A stretch of 64,000 nt of DNA from Sphingomonadales bacterium (GTDB lineage Bacteria; Pseudomonadota; Alphaproteobacteria; Sphingomonadales; Sphingomonadaceae): contig JADKCA010000001.1 of the NCBI GenBank assembly GCA_016714795.1, forward strand, positions 558,001 through 622,000. The letters are read 5' to 3'. Shown here piece after piece: positions 17,793 through 28,055 of this stretch (position 1 is its first letter; every line of letters starts with the position of its first letter). Both the position numbers and the translations under genes were made by a program. The notes beneath the pieces are model-generated. The model had not been told where the DNA came from. It saw nothing but the letters and a program-made list of their open reading frames with translations, and did no database searches.

Positions 17793-18678
17793 CCCCCTAT
17801 CCGTGTGGCAGACACCCGCCATGACCGCGCGGCTGAAAGGCCGCTACGCGTCAGAACGCCGCTTCCGCGCCATTGGCTTCATCGCCATGGGCATTTCGAT
17901 GCTCTTCCTTGTCTTTCTGCTGGTTACCATGCTGGCGCAGGGCGTGGGCGGGATCGACTGGGCGTTCCTGAGCGGGTCAGACTCCACCGAACCGGCAAAT
18001 GCCGGCATCTGGGGGGCATTCAAGGGATCGCTGCTCACCATGGGCGTCACCCTTGCCCTGTCTTTCCCGATGGGCGTGCTGGCAGCCGTCTATCTGGAAG
18101 AGTTCGCGCCCAAAAGCCCCTGGGTCGATTGGGTGGAAGTTTCGATCAACAATCTGGCAGCCGTGCCGTCGATCATCTTCGGTCTGCTCGGCCTTGCGGT
18201 GTTCATCAACTGGATGGGGATGCCGCGCTCCGCACCGCTGGTGGGGGGCATGACGCTGGCGCTGATGACCATGCCGGTCATCGTCATTGCCGGGCGCAAC
18301 GCCATCAAGGCCGTGCCGCCCTCCATCCGCGATGCCGCGCTGGCAGTGGGGGCGAGCCCGGTGCAGGCGGTGTTTCATCACGTCTTGCCGCTGGCGCTGC
18401 CCGGCATCCTGACCGGCACCATCATCGGCATGGCGCGCGCATTGGGTGAAACCGCGCCGCTTCTGATGATCGGGATGCGTGCCTTTGTCTCCACCCCGCC
18501 GGGCGGGATCACAGATCCGTCGAGCGTGCTGCCGATGCAGATCTTCCTCTGGTCTGACGAGGTGGACTCCGCGTTCGTGCAGAACACATCGGCAGCCATT
18601 CTGGTGCTGCTCGCCTTCCTCATCACGATGAATGGCATCGCCATTTATCTGCGCAACAAGTTTGAAACCCGCTGGTAG
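17785..18678 (+). CDS. pstA: Phosphate ABC transporter permease PstA
   Basis: A 297-residue inner-membrane permease with six predicted helices and the coupling motif AVGASPVQAVFHHVLPLALPG near residues 190-210. It pairs with PstC as the phosphate channel. The ATG at 17785 lies inside the end of pstC (8-base overlap), and pstB starts four bases after its stop. It is of ordinary family length, with no oddities. Confidence 0.94.
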   Translation: MNNPLSVWQTPAMTARLKGRYASERRFRAIGFIAMGISMLFLVFLLVTMLAQGVGGIDWAFLSGSDSTEPANAGIWGAFKGSLLTMGVTLALSFPMGVLAAVYLEEFAPKSPWVDWVEVSINNLAAVPSIIFGLLGLAVFINWMGMPRSAPLVGGMTLALMTMPVIVIAGRNAIKAVPPSIRDAALAVGASPVQAVFHHVLPLALPGILTGTIIGMARALGETAPLLMIGMRAFVSTPPGGITDPSSVLPMQIFLWSDEVDSAFVQNTSAAILVLLAFLITMNGIAIYLRNKFETRW

Positions 18679-18682
18679 GTCC

Positions 18683-19447
18683 ATGACAGAAACACTCAAA
18701 ATCTCCGCCCGCAACGTGAACGTCTTTTACGGCGCGAAACAGGCGATCGACGATGTGTCGATCGACATTGCCACCGAGCATGTCACAGCGTTCATCGGCC
18801 CGTCCGGCTGCGGCAAATCCACCTTCCTGCGCGCGCTCAACCGGATGAATGACACCATCCCCGGTTGCCGCGTGGAAGGCACCATCGCGCTCGATGGTGA
18901 GGATATTTACAGCAGCGGCATGGACGTGGTGCAGCTGCGCGCGCGGGTGGGCATGGTCTTCCAGAAGCCCAACCCCTTCCCCAAATCGATCTACGAGAAT
19001 GTGGCCTACGGCCCGCGCATTCACGGGCTGGCGCTCTCCAAACCTGATCTGGACGCCATCGTGGAAAAATCGCTGCGTCGCGCCGGGCTGTGGGATGAAG
19101 TGAAGGACCGGCTGAACGAAGCGGGCACCGCATTATCCGGCGGGCAGCAGCAGCGCCTGTGCATCGCGCGCGCGATCGCGGTGAGCCCCGAAGTCATCCT
19201 GATGGACGAGCCCTGCTCCGCGCTGGACCCGATTGCCACCGCGCGCATCGAGGAACTGATCGACGAGCTGAAGGGGCGTTATGCCATCGTCATCGTCACC
19301 CACTCGATGCAGCAGGCAGCGCGCGTTTCGCAGCGAACAGCGTTCTTCCATCTGGGGAAGATGGTCGAATACGGCAAAACGTCCGACATCTTCACCAACC
19401 CCCGCGAAGAGCGGACCAAAGATTACATCACCGGCCGGTACGGCTGA
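18683..19447 (+). CDS. pstB: Phosphate ABC transporter ATPase PstB
   Basis: A 254-residue ABC ATPase. Walker A is GPSGCGKST, the signature LSGGQQQRL, Walker B VILMDEPCSALDP, and the H-loop is in IVIVTHSMQQ. I start at MTETLKISARN, four bases after the pstA stop, because upstream in-frame sequence is the end of pstA. It powers PstCA and signals phosphate status with PhoU. Confidence 0.96.
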   Translation: MTETLKISARNVNVFYGAKQAIDDVSIDIATEHVTAFIGPSGCGKSTFLRALNRMNDTIPGCRVEGTIALDGEDIYSSGMDVVQLRARVGMVFQKPNPFPKSIYENVAYGPRIHGLALSKPDLDAIVEKSLRRAGLWDEVKDRLNEAGTALSGGQQQRLCIARAIAVSPEVILMDEPCSALDPIATARIEELIDELKGRYAIVIVTHSMQQAARVSQRTAFFHLGKMVEYGKTSDIFTNPREERTKDYITGRYG

Positions 19448-19458
19448 GGGGAACAGAC

Positions 19459-20154
19459 ATGGCTGAGCATACGGTAAAATCCTTCGATGGAGAGATTGGC
19501 CAGCTGCGCGGGCTGATCGCGGAAATGGGCGGTCTGGCGGAAGTCGGCATTGCAGACGCGATCCGCGCGTTGGTGACGCATGATGAGGAATTGGCGAAGA
19601 AGGTTGTTGAGGCGGACCACCGCATCGACGCGCTGGAAGCCGAAGTGGACCGGCTGGCGGTGCGCACGATTGCGCTGCGGGCTCCTATGGCAGACGATCT
19701 GCGCGACGTGATCGCGGCGCTCAAGATTTCGGGCGTGATCGAACGCATTGGCGATTATGCCAAGAATATCGCCAAGCGCGTCGGCTCGATCGAGCGCCAA
19801 TCCCGCTTCGAGCCGCTGACGCTGATCCCCGCCATGGGCGATATTGCGCAGGGCATGGTGCATGATGTACTCGACGCCTATGCCGCGCGTGATGCGCAGG
19901 CCGCGACCGAGATCATCAAGCGCGATGACAAGGTGGATAATTTCTATGATTCCATCTTCCGCAATCTCGTGGCGCACATGATGGAAAATCCGGCCACGAT
20001 CAGCAGCGCGGCGCAGCTTCTGTTCGTGGCGCGCAATCTGGAACGCATTGGAGATCATGCCACCAACGTGGCCGAAATGGTCTATTTTGCCGCAACCGGC
20101 CTCTATCATGCGGGCCGCGAAGCGTTGGCTGACGGGGTTGGGGGCCCTGCATGA
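19459..20154 (+). CDS. phoU: Phosphate signalling protein PhoU
   Basis: A 231-residue all-helical PhoU with two three-helix repeats. The metal-binding motif E/DxxxD is visible in the RIGDYAKNIAKR and RIGDHATNVAEM segments. PhoU links the Pst transporter to PhoR/PhoB and restrains the Pho response when phosphate is plentiful. The ATG at 19459 follows a GAGGGGAA ribosome site, and the stop overlaps the phoB start by four bases. Confidence 0.95.
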   Translation: MAEHTVKSFDGEIGQLRGLIAEMGGLAEVGIADAIRALVTHDEELAKKVVEADHRIDALEAEVDRLAVRTIALRAPMADDLRDVIAALKISGVIERIGDYAKNIAKRVGSIERQSRFEPLTLIPAMGDIAQGMVHDVLDAYAARDAQAATEIIKRDDKVDNFYDSIFRNLVAHMMENPATISSAAQLLFVARNLERIGDHATNVAEMVYFAATGLYHAGREALADGVGGPA

Positions 20155-20840
20155 AGCCCCGCTTGCTCATCGTCGAGGATGATGCCTCGCTCGCCGAACT
20201 GCTCAGCTGGACGGCAGAGGCGGAAGGCTATGCCGTTCAGGTGACGGGCGATGGTGAAGAGGCTCTGTTGCTGGTGCGCGAACAGGCCCCCGATCTGATC
20301 CTGCTCGACTGGATGATCGACAATGTGCCGGGCATCGAAGTATGTCGCCAGCTGCGTCGTGCGCCTGAAACGCGTGAAATCCCCATCATCATGCTCACCG
20401 CGCGTGGGGAAGAGGAAGACAAGGTGCGTGGGCTGAAAACCGGCGCGGATGATTATGTCACCAAGCCTTTCTCTCCCCGCGAATTGATGGCGCGGGTGGA
20501 AACCCTGCTGCGCCGCAGCCGCCCATCCGCCGGGGGCAACACGCTGGTCTTTGCCGATCTGGAGCTGGACCCCGCCAGCCACAAGGTGCGCCGTGCGGGA
20601 CAATCCATCCACCTCGGCCCCACCGAATACCGGCTGCTGATGCACTTCATGGAACGCCCCACCCGCGTTCACAGTCGTGATCAGCTGCTCGATGCCGTCT
20701 GGGGCATGGACAAGACCATCGACCTGCGCACCGTGGATGTTCACATCCGCCGCCTGCGCAAGGCGATCAACATCCCCGGCACGCGCGACCTGATCCGCAC
20801 CGTGCGGTCAGCGGGTTATGCACTGGATCAGCAGGGCTGA
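20151..20840 (+). CDS. phoB: Phosphate regulon response regulator PhoB
   Basis: A 229-residue OmpR/PhoB-type response regulator. The receiver domain has the acidic pair Glu9-Asp10 (IVEDD), phospho-acceptor Asp53, and a conserved Thr and Lys (MLTARG, VTKPFS). The C-terminal winged helix covers about residues 130-226. The start overlaps phoU by four bases. It is probably autoregulated from the Pho boxes at 15165. The sensor kinase phoR is not next to it, so that must lie elsewhere. Confidence 0.94.
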   Translation: MKPRLLIVEDDASLAELLSWTAEAEGYAVQVTGDGEEALLLVREQAPDLILLDWMIDNVPGIEVCRQLRRAPETREIPIIMLTARGEEEDKVRGLKTGADDYVTKPFSPRELMARVETLLRRSRPSAGGNTLVFADLELDPASHKVRRAGQSIHLGPTEYRLLMHFMERPTRVHSRDQLLDAVWGMDKTIDLRTVDVHIRRLRKAINIPGTRDLIRTVRSAGYALDQQG

Positions 20841-20920
20841 TTTTCCTTTTGCGTTGCAGAGCCTTTTTGCGCAGTGCATGGTGATGCCGTGTTCTCAAGG
20901 GAGTTTTGACCTGTTTCGCC

Positions 20921-21415
20921 ATGACTGACGCCTATCCTGCTATTCCCGACGAGCTTCCCGCTCTTTTCCGGTCTTCTATGCGGCGTCTGGCTGCGTCGGT
21001 TTCCATCGTGGTGGCGAATGGTGCGGATGGCCCGGTGGGGATGGCGGCGACATCCATCACTTCGCTGACGGTCGATCCGCCCGCTGTGCTGGTCTGCGTC
21101 AACCGCGCGACGAGCCTGCACGCCTTGCTTGTGCCCACCGCGCCGCTTTCGGTCAATTTGCTGTCCAAGCATCAGCAGGATGTCTCTGCGGCGTTCGGGG
21201 GCGGGGTCCCGCGCGAGGAGCGGTTCAAGATCGGGTCCTGGACAACGGGTGAGAATGGTTTGCCCTCGCTGGATGCCGCGCAGGCCAATCTGGAATGCGT
21301 GGTGGATGCCATGTTGGCTTATGGCACGCACAGCATCGTCATTGCCCGTGTGCTGCGTGCGAAGGTGAGTGAGGCGGTTGCGCCGCTCATCTATCAGGAT
21401 GGGGCCTATCTGTAG
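20921..21415 (+). CDS. Flavin reductase family protein
   Basis: A 164-residue protein of the FMN-binding split-barrel flavin reductase family, starting MTDAYPAIPDE. Recognisable segments are RRLAASVSIVVA, GMAATSITSLTVDPP and CVNRATSLH, which form the flavin site. Such proteins supply reduced flavin to two-component monooxygenases or act as stand-alone reductases. No partner monooxygenase is adjacent. It is monocistronic between phoB and the mutasome cassette. Residues after about 145 are ordinary family sequence. Confidence 0.85.
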   Translation: MTDAYPAIPDELPALFRSSMRRLAASVSIVVANGADGPVGMAATSITSLTVDPPAVLVCVNRATSLHALLVPTAPLSVNLLSKHQQDVSAAFGGGVPREERFKIGSWTTGENGLPSLDAAQANLECVVDAMLAYGTHSIVIARVLRAKVSEAVAPLIYQDGAYL

Positions 21416-21508
21416 GGCTGGTGCCGCTCCTTTCCTGCGTTCTTTCATTTTTTGATCAGATGACCCGGGCCTTGGCCCGAACATTCGGGCTGGACAGCGC
21501 GAATGATG

Positions 21509-21523
21509 GAACATAATATGAAC
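21509..21523 (+). promoter_or_regulatory. LexA operator (SOS box) of imuA-imuB-dnaE2
   Basis: GAAC-ATAATAT-GAAC is the reverse-strand form of the alphaproteobacterial direct repeat GTTC-N7-GTTC. It ends two bases before the ATG at 21526, so either the true imuA start is farther downstream or the transcript has little leader. lexA itself is in this window. Confidence 0.8.
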
Positions 21524-21525
21524 AT

Positions 21526-22282
21526 ATGGATGAGATTCGGACACATGCAGAACAGGCCATGCGCTGGGGTCGCGATGGGGCAGGGGCGCAAGCTTCCGCC
21601 GGGTTTGCGCCAATGCCTGTGCTGGACACAGGCGCGGTGCATGAGGTGCTGGCCTGCGCGGCAGACCGGGCCGCTGCTCTCGCCTTTGCGCTGTGCAATG
21701 CCCGGCCCGGCCCGTCCGGGCAGGTTGTGCTGGCCCGGATGGAAAAGCGCCGCCGGGGCCGCACCGTGCTGGCGGGGGACGGTCTGGCCGGACTGGGGCT
21801 TGATCCTGCGCGGCTGACGCTGATCGAGGTGGAGGATGAACAGGATCTGCTGCGCGCCGGGCTGGAGGCGTGCCGCTGTCCCGGCGTGGGCTGGTGCTGC
21901 TCGAAGCCGGGGGCGGCTGTCTGGCTATGATCTGACGGCCAGTCGCAGGCTGGCGCTGGCGGTGGAGCGCTCCGGGGCCTGCGTGGTGCTGGTGCGGTAT
22001 GATGCGGAGGCCCGGCCCAGTGCGGCGCGCACCCGCTGGCGCATTGCCAGCGCACCCTCCACCCCGCTGGAGGCGCATGCTCCGGGCTGGCCGGTGCTGG
22101 AGGCAGAGCTGCTGCGCTGGCGCGGGGGCATGGCGGGGCGGCACTGGCGGTTGGAATGGGATGCGGATCATGGACAGTATCGGGACACCACCAGCCTCTC
22201 GCCGCTGCCTGGCGCTGTGGTTCCCCTATCTGGGGTGCGAACGCATCCGGATGACGGGCAGGACAGCCGCCGCGCGGCCTGA
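21526..22282 (+). CDS. imuA: ImuA (SOS mutagenesis protein), frame broken at two sites
   Basis: ImuA is the RecA/SulA-like accessory protein of the ImuA-ImuB-DnaE2 mutasome. The first frame runs to a TGA at 21928. Family-like sequence continues in another frame as RLSGYDLTASRRLALAVERSG and reaches 22282. Two steps are needed to join them: a missing G near GGG at 21888-21890 (restoring GLVLLEA) and a missing G in GGGGG at 21909-21913. Both are homopolymers, which suggests sequencing error as much as real inactivation. The ATG used here sits right after a LexA box; an internal ATG at 21559 is an alternative start. The end overlaps imuB. Confidence 0.7.
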
Positions 22283-23702
22283 GCCGCTGGCGCTGGTGGT
22301 GCGGGCGGGCAATGCGCTGCGCCTTTTGGGCGTGGATGCGCTGGCAGAGCAATTGGGGCTGATGCCCGGCATGGCGCTGGCGGATGTGCGGGCGCGCTGC
22401 CCGACGCTGCTCACCCGCCCGGCAGACCCGTCAGCCGATGCGCGCGAGCTGGATCTGATGGCGGCTGCGATGGGGCGCTTCACGCCGCTGGTGGCGCTGG
22501 ACCCGCCGGACGGGCTGCTTCTGGACATTACCGGATGCGCGCATCTGTTTGGCGGAGAGGATGCACTGGCGGCGCAGGCGGTGGCGCTGGCCGGTCTCAC
22601 AACCTGCCATGCGCTGGCCGATCATGCCGCTGCTGCCCGCGCGCTGGCTCGGCATGGCGGGCGGGAGACGGATGTCCGCGCGCTGCCCGTCTCTGCGCTT
22701 GAACTGGCGCCAGACGCGCTGGCCGCGCTGCGCCGCGCCGGGCTGGGCACGCTGGGGGATCTGGCACGACGGCCCTATGCCGCTTTGGCCGCCCGCTTTG
22801 GCGAGGATGCGGTCATGCGGCTGCGCCGGATATTGGGGGAGGCTCCCAGTCCGGTCACCCCGCGCCGTCGCGCTGCGCCAATCCGGTTCGAAGCCCGCTT
22901 TGCCGAGCCACTGGGACGCACCGAGGATGCGCTTGATGTGATCGAGGCGCTGCTGGTGCAGGCTGCGGCGGAGCTGGAGCGGCGGCATCTGGGGTGCCGA
23001 CGCTTTGGGGTGATGCTGTGTCGCAGTGATGGGCTGCGACAGCGCCTGGCGGTGGAAACCGGCCAGCCGGTGCGCGATCCGGCGATGGTGCTGCGCCTGT
23101 TGCACGAACGGATCGAGACGCTGGCTGATCCGCTTGATCCCGGCTTCGGCTTTGATTCGATCCTGCTGGAGGCGTTCCGGGCCGAGCCGCTCGCCGCGCG
23201 CCAGATCGCGCTGGACCGGACGGAAGAGGCAGGGGAAGGCGTGCTGGAGCTTGTGGACCGGCTCAGCACCCGGCTGGGCCGCGCGCGCGTCTGCCGGATT
23301 GTTCCTGAAAACCGGCATCTGCCGGAAGTGGCGCAGACGCTGGTGCCCGCCATGGAAACGCCGCCCCGACCCTGGCGCGCAGTGGCAGGCCAGCCGCCGC
23401 GCCCGCTGATGCTGTTTGATCCGCCCCAGCCGGTGGAAGTGATTGCCGGCGTGCCGGACGGTCCGCCGCAGCGCTTCCGCTGGCAGGGGCGGCTCCATGC
23501 TGTGGTTCTGGCCGAAGGGCCAGAGCGGATGGCGGATGAATGGTGGCGCAAGCGGCTGGGCCACAGGCCGGGCGAGGGCGGGCTGACGCGCGATTATTAC
23601 CGGGTGGAGGATGATCAGGGGCGGCGCTTCTGGATGTTCCGCCACGGCCTGTTCGATCAGAAGCCCGATCCCGGCTGGTATCTGCACGGGCTGTTTCCAT
23701 GA
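22170..23702 (+). CDS. imuB: ImuB (Y-family polymerase-like mutasome hub)
   Basis: A 510-residue Y-family polymerase relative. The opening RRCLALWFPYLGCERIR and the LLLDITGCAHLFGG segment are typical. ImuB lacks normal catalytic acids and bridges DnaE2, ImuA and the beta clamp at lesions. The C-terminal part after about 350 is the family tail, ending in a WYLHGLFP motif. The start at 22170 overlaps imuA; a later start near MTGR is possible. It ends overlapping the dnaE2 ATG by four bases (ATGA), so the cassette is one SOS-induced transcript. Confidence 0.88.
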   Translation: MDSIGTPPASRRCLALWFPYLGCERIRMTGRTAAARPEPLALVVRAGNALRLLGVDALAEQLGLMPGMALADVRARCPTLLTRPADPSADARELDLMAAAMGRFTPLVALDPPDGLLLDITGCAHLFGGEDALAAQAVALAGLTTCHALADHAAAARALARHGGRETDVRALPVSALELAPDALAALRRAGLGTLGDLARRPYAALAARFGEDAVMRLRRILGEAPSPVTPRRRAAPIRFEARFAEPLGRTEDALDVIEALLVQAAAELERRHLGCRRFGVMLCRSDGLRQRLAVETGQPVRDPAMVLRLLHERIETLADPLDPGFGFDSILLEAFRAEPLAARQIALDRTEEAGEGVLELVDRLSTRLGRARVCRIVPENRHLPEVAQTLVPAMETPPRPWRAVAGQPPRPLMLFDPPQPVEVIAGVPDGPPQRFRWQGRLHAVVLAEGPERMADEWWRKRLGHRPGEGGLTRDYYRVEDDQGRRFWMFRHGLFDQKPDPGWYLHGLFP

Positions 23703-26700
23703 GCGTCGTACCCGCCTTTGCCGAAGCCGTGGCGGCCACCAATTTCAGCTTTCTGCGCGGCGCGTCCCACCCGCAGGACATGGTGTTGCGCGCCTGGGGG
23801 CTGGGGATGACAGGGCTGGGTATCGCAGACCGCAACAGCGTGGCAGGCGTGGTGCGTGCCTATCGAGCGTGGCAGGATGTGACGCGCAGCGATGGCAGGC
23901 CGTTCCGGCTGGTGGCGGGGGCACGGCTGGTCTTTGCAGATGGCACGCCCGATCTCGCCGCCCATCCGATGACGCGCCATGGCTGGGGGCGGCTGACGCG
24001 CCTGCTGACCGAGGGCAACCGCCGCGCGGCGAAGGGGGAATGCGAGCTTCGCCTGCCCGATCTGCTGGACCATGCGGAGGATATCGCCCTGATTGCCATG
24101 GATGCGGATGAGGCGCTGCTGGAGGCGTTGCGCGCCGCCACGCCGTGCCTGTGGCTCGCCGCCTCCATGCCGCGCGGCGGGCGTGATAGCCGCCAGCTGG
24201 TGAAGCGCATGGCGCTCTCTGCCCGCACCGGTGTTCCGCTGATCGCCACCAATGATGCGCTCTATGCGGGGCCGGAGGATCGCCCGTTGCAGGATGTGCT
24301 GACCTGCATCCGCCAAGGGCTGACGGTGCAGACGGCAGGCCGCCGCCTTGCCCCCCATGCCGAACGCCATCTGAAGCCGCCTGCTGAAATGGCGCGGCTG
24401 CTCGCCGCCTGCCCGCAGGCGCTCCACGCCACGCAGGACTGGCTGGCCTGCATCCGGTTCACGCTGGACCAACTCGTCTATCACTATCCGCGCGAGCCGG
24501 TGCCCGATGGCTGGGATGCGCAGGGCTGGATGGAGCATCTGGTGATGCAAGGGGCGCGCGACCGCTTTCCGGATGGCCTGCCGGATGCCTATCGCGAGAC
24601 GCTGGCGGAGGAATTCAGGCTGATCAGCAGCCGCAACTATGCCTGTTACTTCCTGACTGTGCATGATGTGGTGCGCTTTGCCCGCAGTCTGGACCCGCCC
24701 ATCCTGTGCCAGGGGCGCGGCTCTGCGGCCAACTCGCTGGTCTGCTACCTGCTGGGCATCACGCCGATTGATCCGGTGCGCGAAAAGCTGCTCTTCTCCC
24801 GCTTCCTTTCCGAAGAGCGCGATGAGCCGCCCGACATCGACGTCGATTTCGAGCATGAGCGGCGCGAGGAGGTGATCCAGTATATATACAAGCGCTATGG
24901 CCGCGAGCGGGCAGGCATTGCCGCGACTGTGATCCGGTACCGCCAGCGCAGCGCCATCCGCGAAGTGGGAAAGGCACTGGGGATGACGGAGGATGTGACG
25001 GCCCGTCTCTCCGGCACGATCTGGGGCAGCTGGGGCGGGGGCGATCTGCCGGACAAGCGCATGGCGGAAGCAGGGTTTGACCCCACCAATCCGGAACTGG
25101 TGCGTTTGCAGGATATGGTTGGCCAGCTCATCACCTTTCCGCGCCATTTGTCCCAGCATGTCGGCGGGTTCGTGCTGAGCGAGGCGCGGCTGGACGAGAT
25201 GGTGCCCGTTCATAATGCCGCCATGCCAGACCGTACCTTCATCGAATGGGACAAGGATGATCTGGATACGCTGAAGTTGCTCAAGGTGGATGTGCTGGCG
25301 CTGGGGATGCTGACCGCGATCCGCAAATGCTTTGACCTGTTGCGCGATCATGGCCTGCGTGATCTGACACTGGCAACGGTGCCGCTGGAGGATCAGCCCA
25401 CTTATGCCATGCTGCAAAAGGGAGACAGTATCGGCACCTTTCAGGTTGAAAGCCGCGCCCAGATTTCCATGCTGCCGCGCATGAAGCCGCGTGAGTTGTA
25501 TGACCTTGTCATCCAGGTGGCAATTGTAAGGCCGGGGCCGATCCAGGGCGGCATGGTTCACCCCTATCTTCGCCGCCGCAATGGGGAGGAGGCGGTGGAG
25601 TATCCCGGCCCGCCGGGGGAAATTCGCAGCGTGCTGGAAAAGACACTGGGTGTGCCGCTGTTTCAGGAACAGGCGATGAAGCTTGCCATTGTTGCCGCCG
25701 GCTTCACGCCCGCAGAAGCGGATGGCCTGCGCCGGGCCATGGCCACGTTCCGCCATACGGGTACGATCCACCATTATCAGGTGCGGCTGATCGAGGGGAT
25801 GGTGGCGCGCGGCTATCCGCTGGAATTTGCCGAACGCTGTTTCGAACAGATCAAGGGCTTTGGCGAATATGGCTTTCCCGGAAAGCCATGCCCAGGCCTT
25901 TGGCTGGCTGGCCTATGTCTCGTCATGGCTGAAATGCCATCATCCGGCGATCTTCACCTGCGCGTTGCTCAACAGCCAGCCGATGGGTTTTTACGCCCCG
26001 GCGCAGCTGGTGCGGGATGCGCGTGAGCATGGAGTGGAGGTGCGCCCCATCGATGTGAATGCCAGTGGGTGGGACAATGCGCTGGAGGGGGAGCGGGTGC
26101 TGCGGCTGGGCTTGCGCCAGATTGGCGGCTTTCATGAGGAGTGGGCGAAGGCGCTGGCCGTCGCGCGGGGGGAGCGGTCCGTCGTCAGTCTGGAAGACGC
26201 TGCGCGCCGTGCCGCGCTGCCCGCGCGCGCCTTGCAGTTGCTGGCTGATGCGGATGCGTTCGGCTCTTTGGGGCAGAGCCGCCGTGATGCGGGGTGGGAA
26301 GCGCGGCGGGTGCCGCCGGTCCAGCTCTCCTTGTTTGCGGCCTTTGATGCGCCCGAACTGGGGGTGGAGCCGGATGCCGCGCTTCCGCCCATGCCGCCTT
26401 CCGAAGAGGTGGTGTTCGATTACCAGACTCAGCGGCTTTCGCTCAAAGGCCATCCCATGCAGTTCCTGCGCGCCGATCTGGCCCGGCGCGGCGTGCTGGA
26501 TTGCGCCACCGCCAATGCCGCCAGGGACGGGGCAAAGGTGCGTGTGGCCGGATTGGTGCTGATCCGCCAGCGTCCGGGCAAGGGCAATGCCGTATTCATC
26601 ACGATCGAGGATGAAACCGGTATCGTCAACGCGCTGCTGTGGGCGCGCGATCTGGAAGAGCAGCGCCGGGCGGTGATGGCGGCGCGGCTGATGCTGATTG

Positions 26701-26873
26701 ACGGGGAGATTCAGCGCAGCAAGGAAGGCGTGATCCACCTGATGGTCCGCCGGGTGACGGACGCAACCGCCGCCCTTTCCCGGCTGACAGGAGGGCAGGG
26801 GACCGCACCGCCCGAACTGCGCAAACATCCGCGCAATGTGCGCATCATCCCGAAATCACGGGATTTTCATTGA
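23699..26873 (+). CDS. dnaE2: Error-prone DNA polymerase DnaE2 (ImuC), one frameshift
   Basis: The alpha-subunit-like C-family polymerase of the mutasome, about 1058 codons. It has an N-terminal PHP domain (TNFSFLRGASHPQDM), the polymerase core with PPDIDVDFEHERREEV acids near residue 377, and a C-terminal OB fold (VRVAGLVLIRQRPG). The frame breaks at the CCC at 25877-25879, in a conserved GFPESHAQAF motif. Removing one C joins 23699-25879 with the frame ending at 26873. The insertion is in a short homopolymer, so error is plausible. If real, the polymerase would lose its C-terminal third. Confidence 0.85.
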
Positions 26874-26951
26874 TCTGGACCGCGATGGCATGACGCCATT
26901 TTGCCGCGTCAGGGCTTGATTCCATGCACAGCCTTGATCATCACGGATGCT

Positions 26952-27932
26952 CTAAGGCAGAAGCACCGTTGCCCCGGTCGTGCGCCGCGCTTCCAGATCG
27001 GCATGGGCCTGCGCCACATCGAACAGCGCATAACGCTGGCCGATATTGGGGTTGAGCACGCCCTTGGCCACCAGATCGAACAGCCGTCCACTGCCCGCCG
27101 CGCGATCTTCTGGCGTGTCATAATAATGGTAGAGCGTGGGCCGCGTGCAGAAAAGCGAACCATGTGCGGCCAATGTCGCCAGCCCGATGCCGTTGACCGG
27201 CCCGCCCGCATTGCCATAGCTGATCAGAAGGCCGCGCTTTCCCGTTGATTTCAAAGATGTGTCCCACATTTTCATGCCGATGCCATCAAAAGTAACGCGC
27301 ACGCCCGCGCCATTCGTGATCTCGCGGACCAGCTTGGCGGTATCCTCGCGCCGGGACTGGATGACATGATCGGCCCCGGCGGCGCGCGCGAGCGGAATCT
27401 TGTCATCCGAACCGACCGTGCCAATCACCACTGCGCCGACATGCTTGAGCCATTGCACCAGCAACAGGCCAACGCCGCCCGCTGCGGCATGGACCAGCAC
27501 GGGCATTCCCGGCTCCACTTTTGCGCAGCGTTCCACCAGAAATTCGGTGGTGCAGCCCTTGAGCAGGATGGCGGCGGCCACTTCATCGCTGATCCCGTCC
27601 GGAATGTGAAACAGCGCGTCTGCCGCAATGTTGCGCGCGGTGGCATAGGCGCCCAGATTCGGGCCGAAATTGCACACCCGATCTCCCACGGAAACGCCGG
27701 TCACGCCCGGCCCTATGGCCTCCACCACGCCAGCCCCTTCCACGCCCAATCCGCTGGGGAGCGGGGAGGGGTAGAGGCCCTTGCGATAATAGGTGTCGAT
27801 GAAATTGAGGCCCGCCGCCGTGGTGCGGAACCGAACTTCGCCCGCGCCGGGCGCTGGCAAATCCACCTCTTCCCACTGGATGACCTCTGGCCCGCCATGG
27901 GCATGAAACCGCGCGACACGTTCTGTCATCAC
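26952..27932 (-). CDS. Quinone oxidoreductase (zinc-free MDR family)
   Basis: A 326-residue medium-chain reductase of the zeta-crystallin/QorA type. It has a GroES-like N-terminal half, then a Rossmann domain with AAAGGVGLLLVQWLK around residues 146-162. There are no Cys/His zinc ligands. It reduces quinones with NADPH in one-electron or two-electron steps. It is transcribed convergent to dnaE2 and divergent from trpC. The second codon is also ATG, so the start could be one codon later. No specific regulation is visible. Confidence 0.85.
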   Translation of the reverse strand: MMTERVARFHAHGGPEVIQWEEVDLPAPGAGEVRFRTTAAGLNFIDTYYRKGLYPSPLPSGLGVEGAGVVEAIGPGVTGVSVGDRVCNFGPNLGAYATARNIAADALFHIPDGISDEVAAAILLKGCTTEFLVERCAKVEPGMPVLVHAAAGGVGLLLVQWLKHVGAVVIGTVGSDDKIPLARAAGADHVIQSRREDTAKLVREITNGAGVRVTFDGIGMKMWDTSLKSTGKRGLLISYGNAGGPVNGIGLATLAAHGSLFCTRPTLYHYYDTPEDRAAGSGRLFDLVAKGVLNPNIGQRYALFDVAQAHADLEARRTTGATVLLP

Positions 27933-28055
27933 ACTCTCCCTGATCCGCGCGGCCCATCCCGCTTCACCCCGTCAACCACAGGAGGACCGGTTGGACAAGG
28001 ACCAACTGGCCGAATCGGCTTGACAGGTGCACCGCTTTCCCGCTCTCCACAGCCC

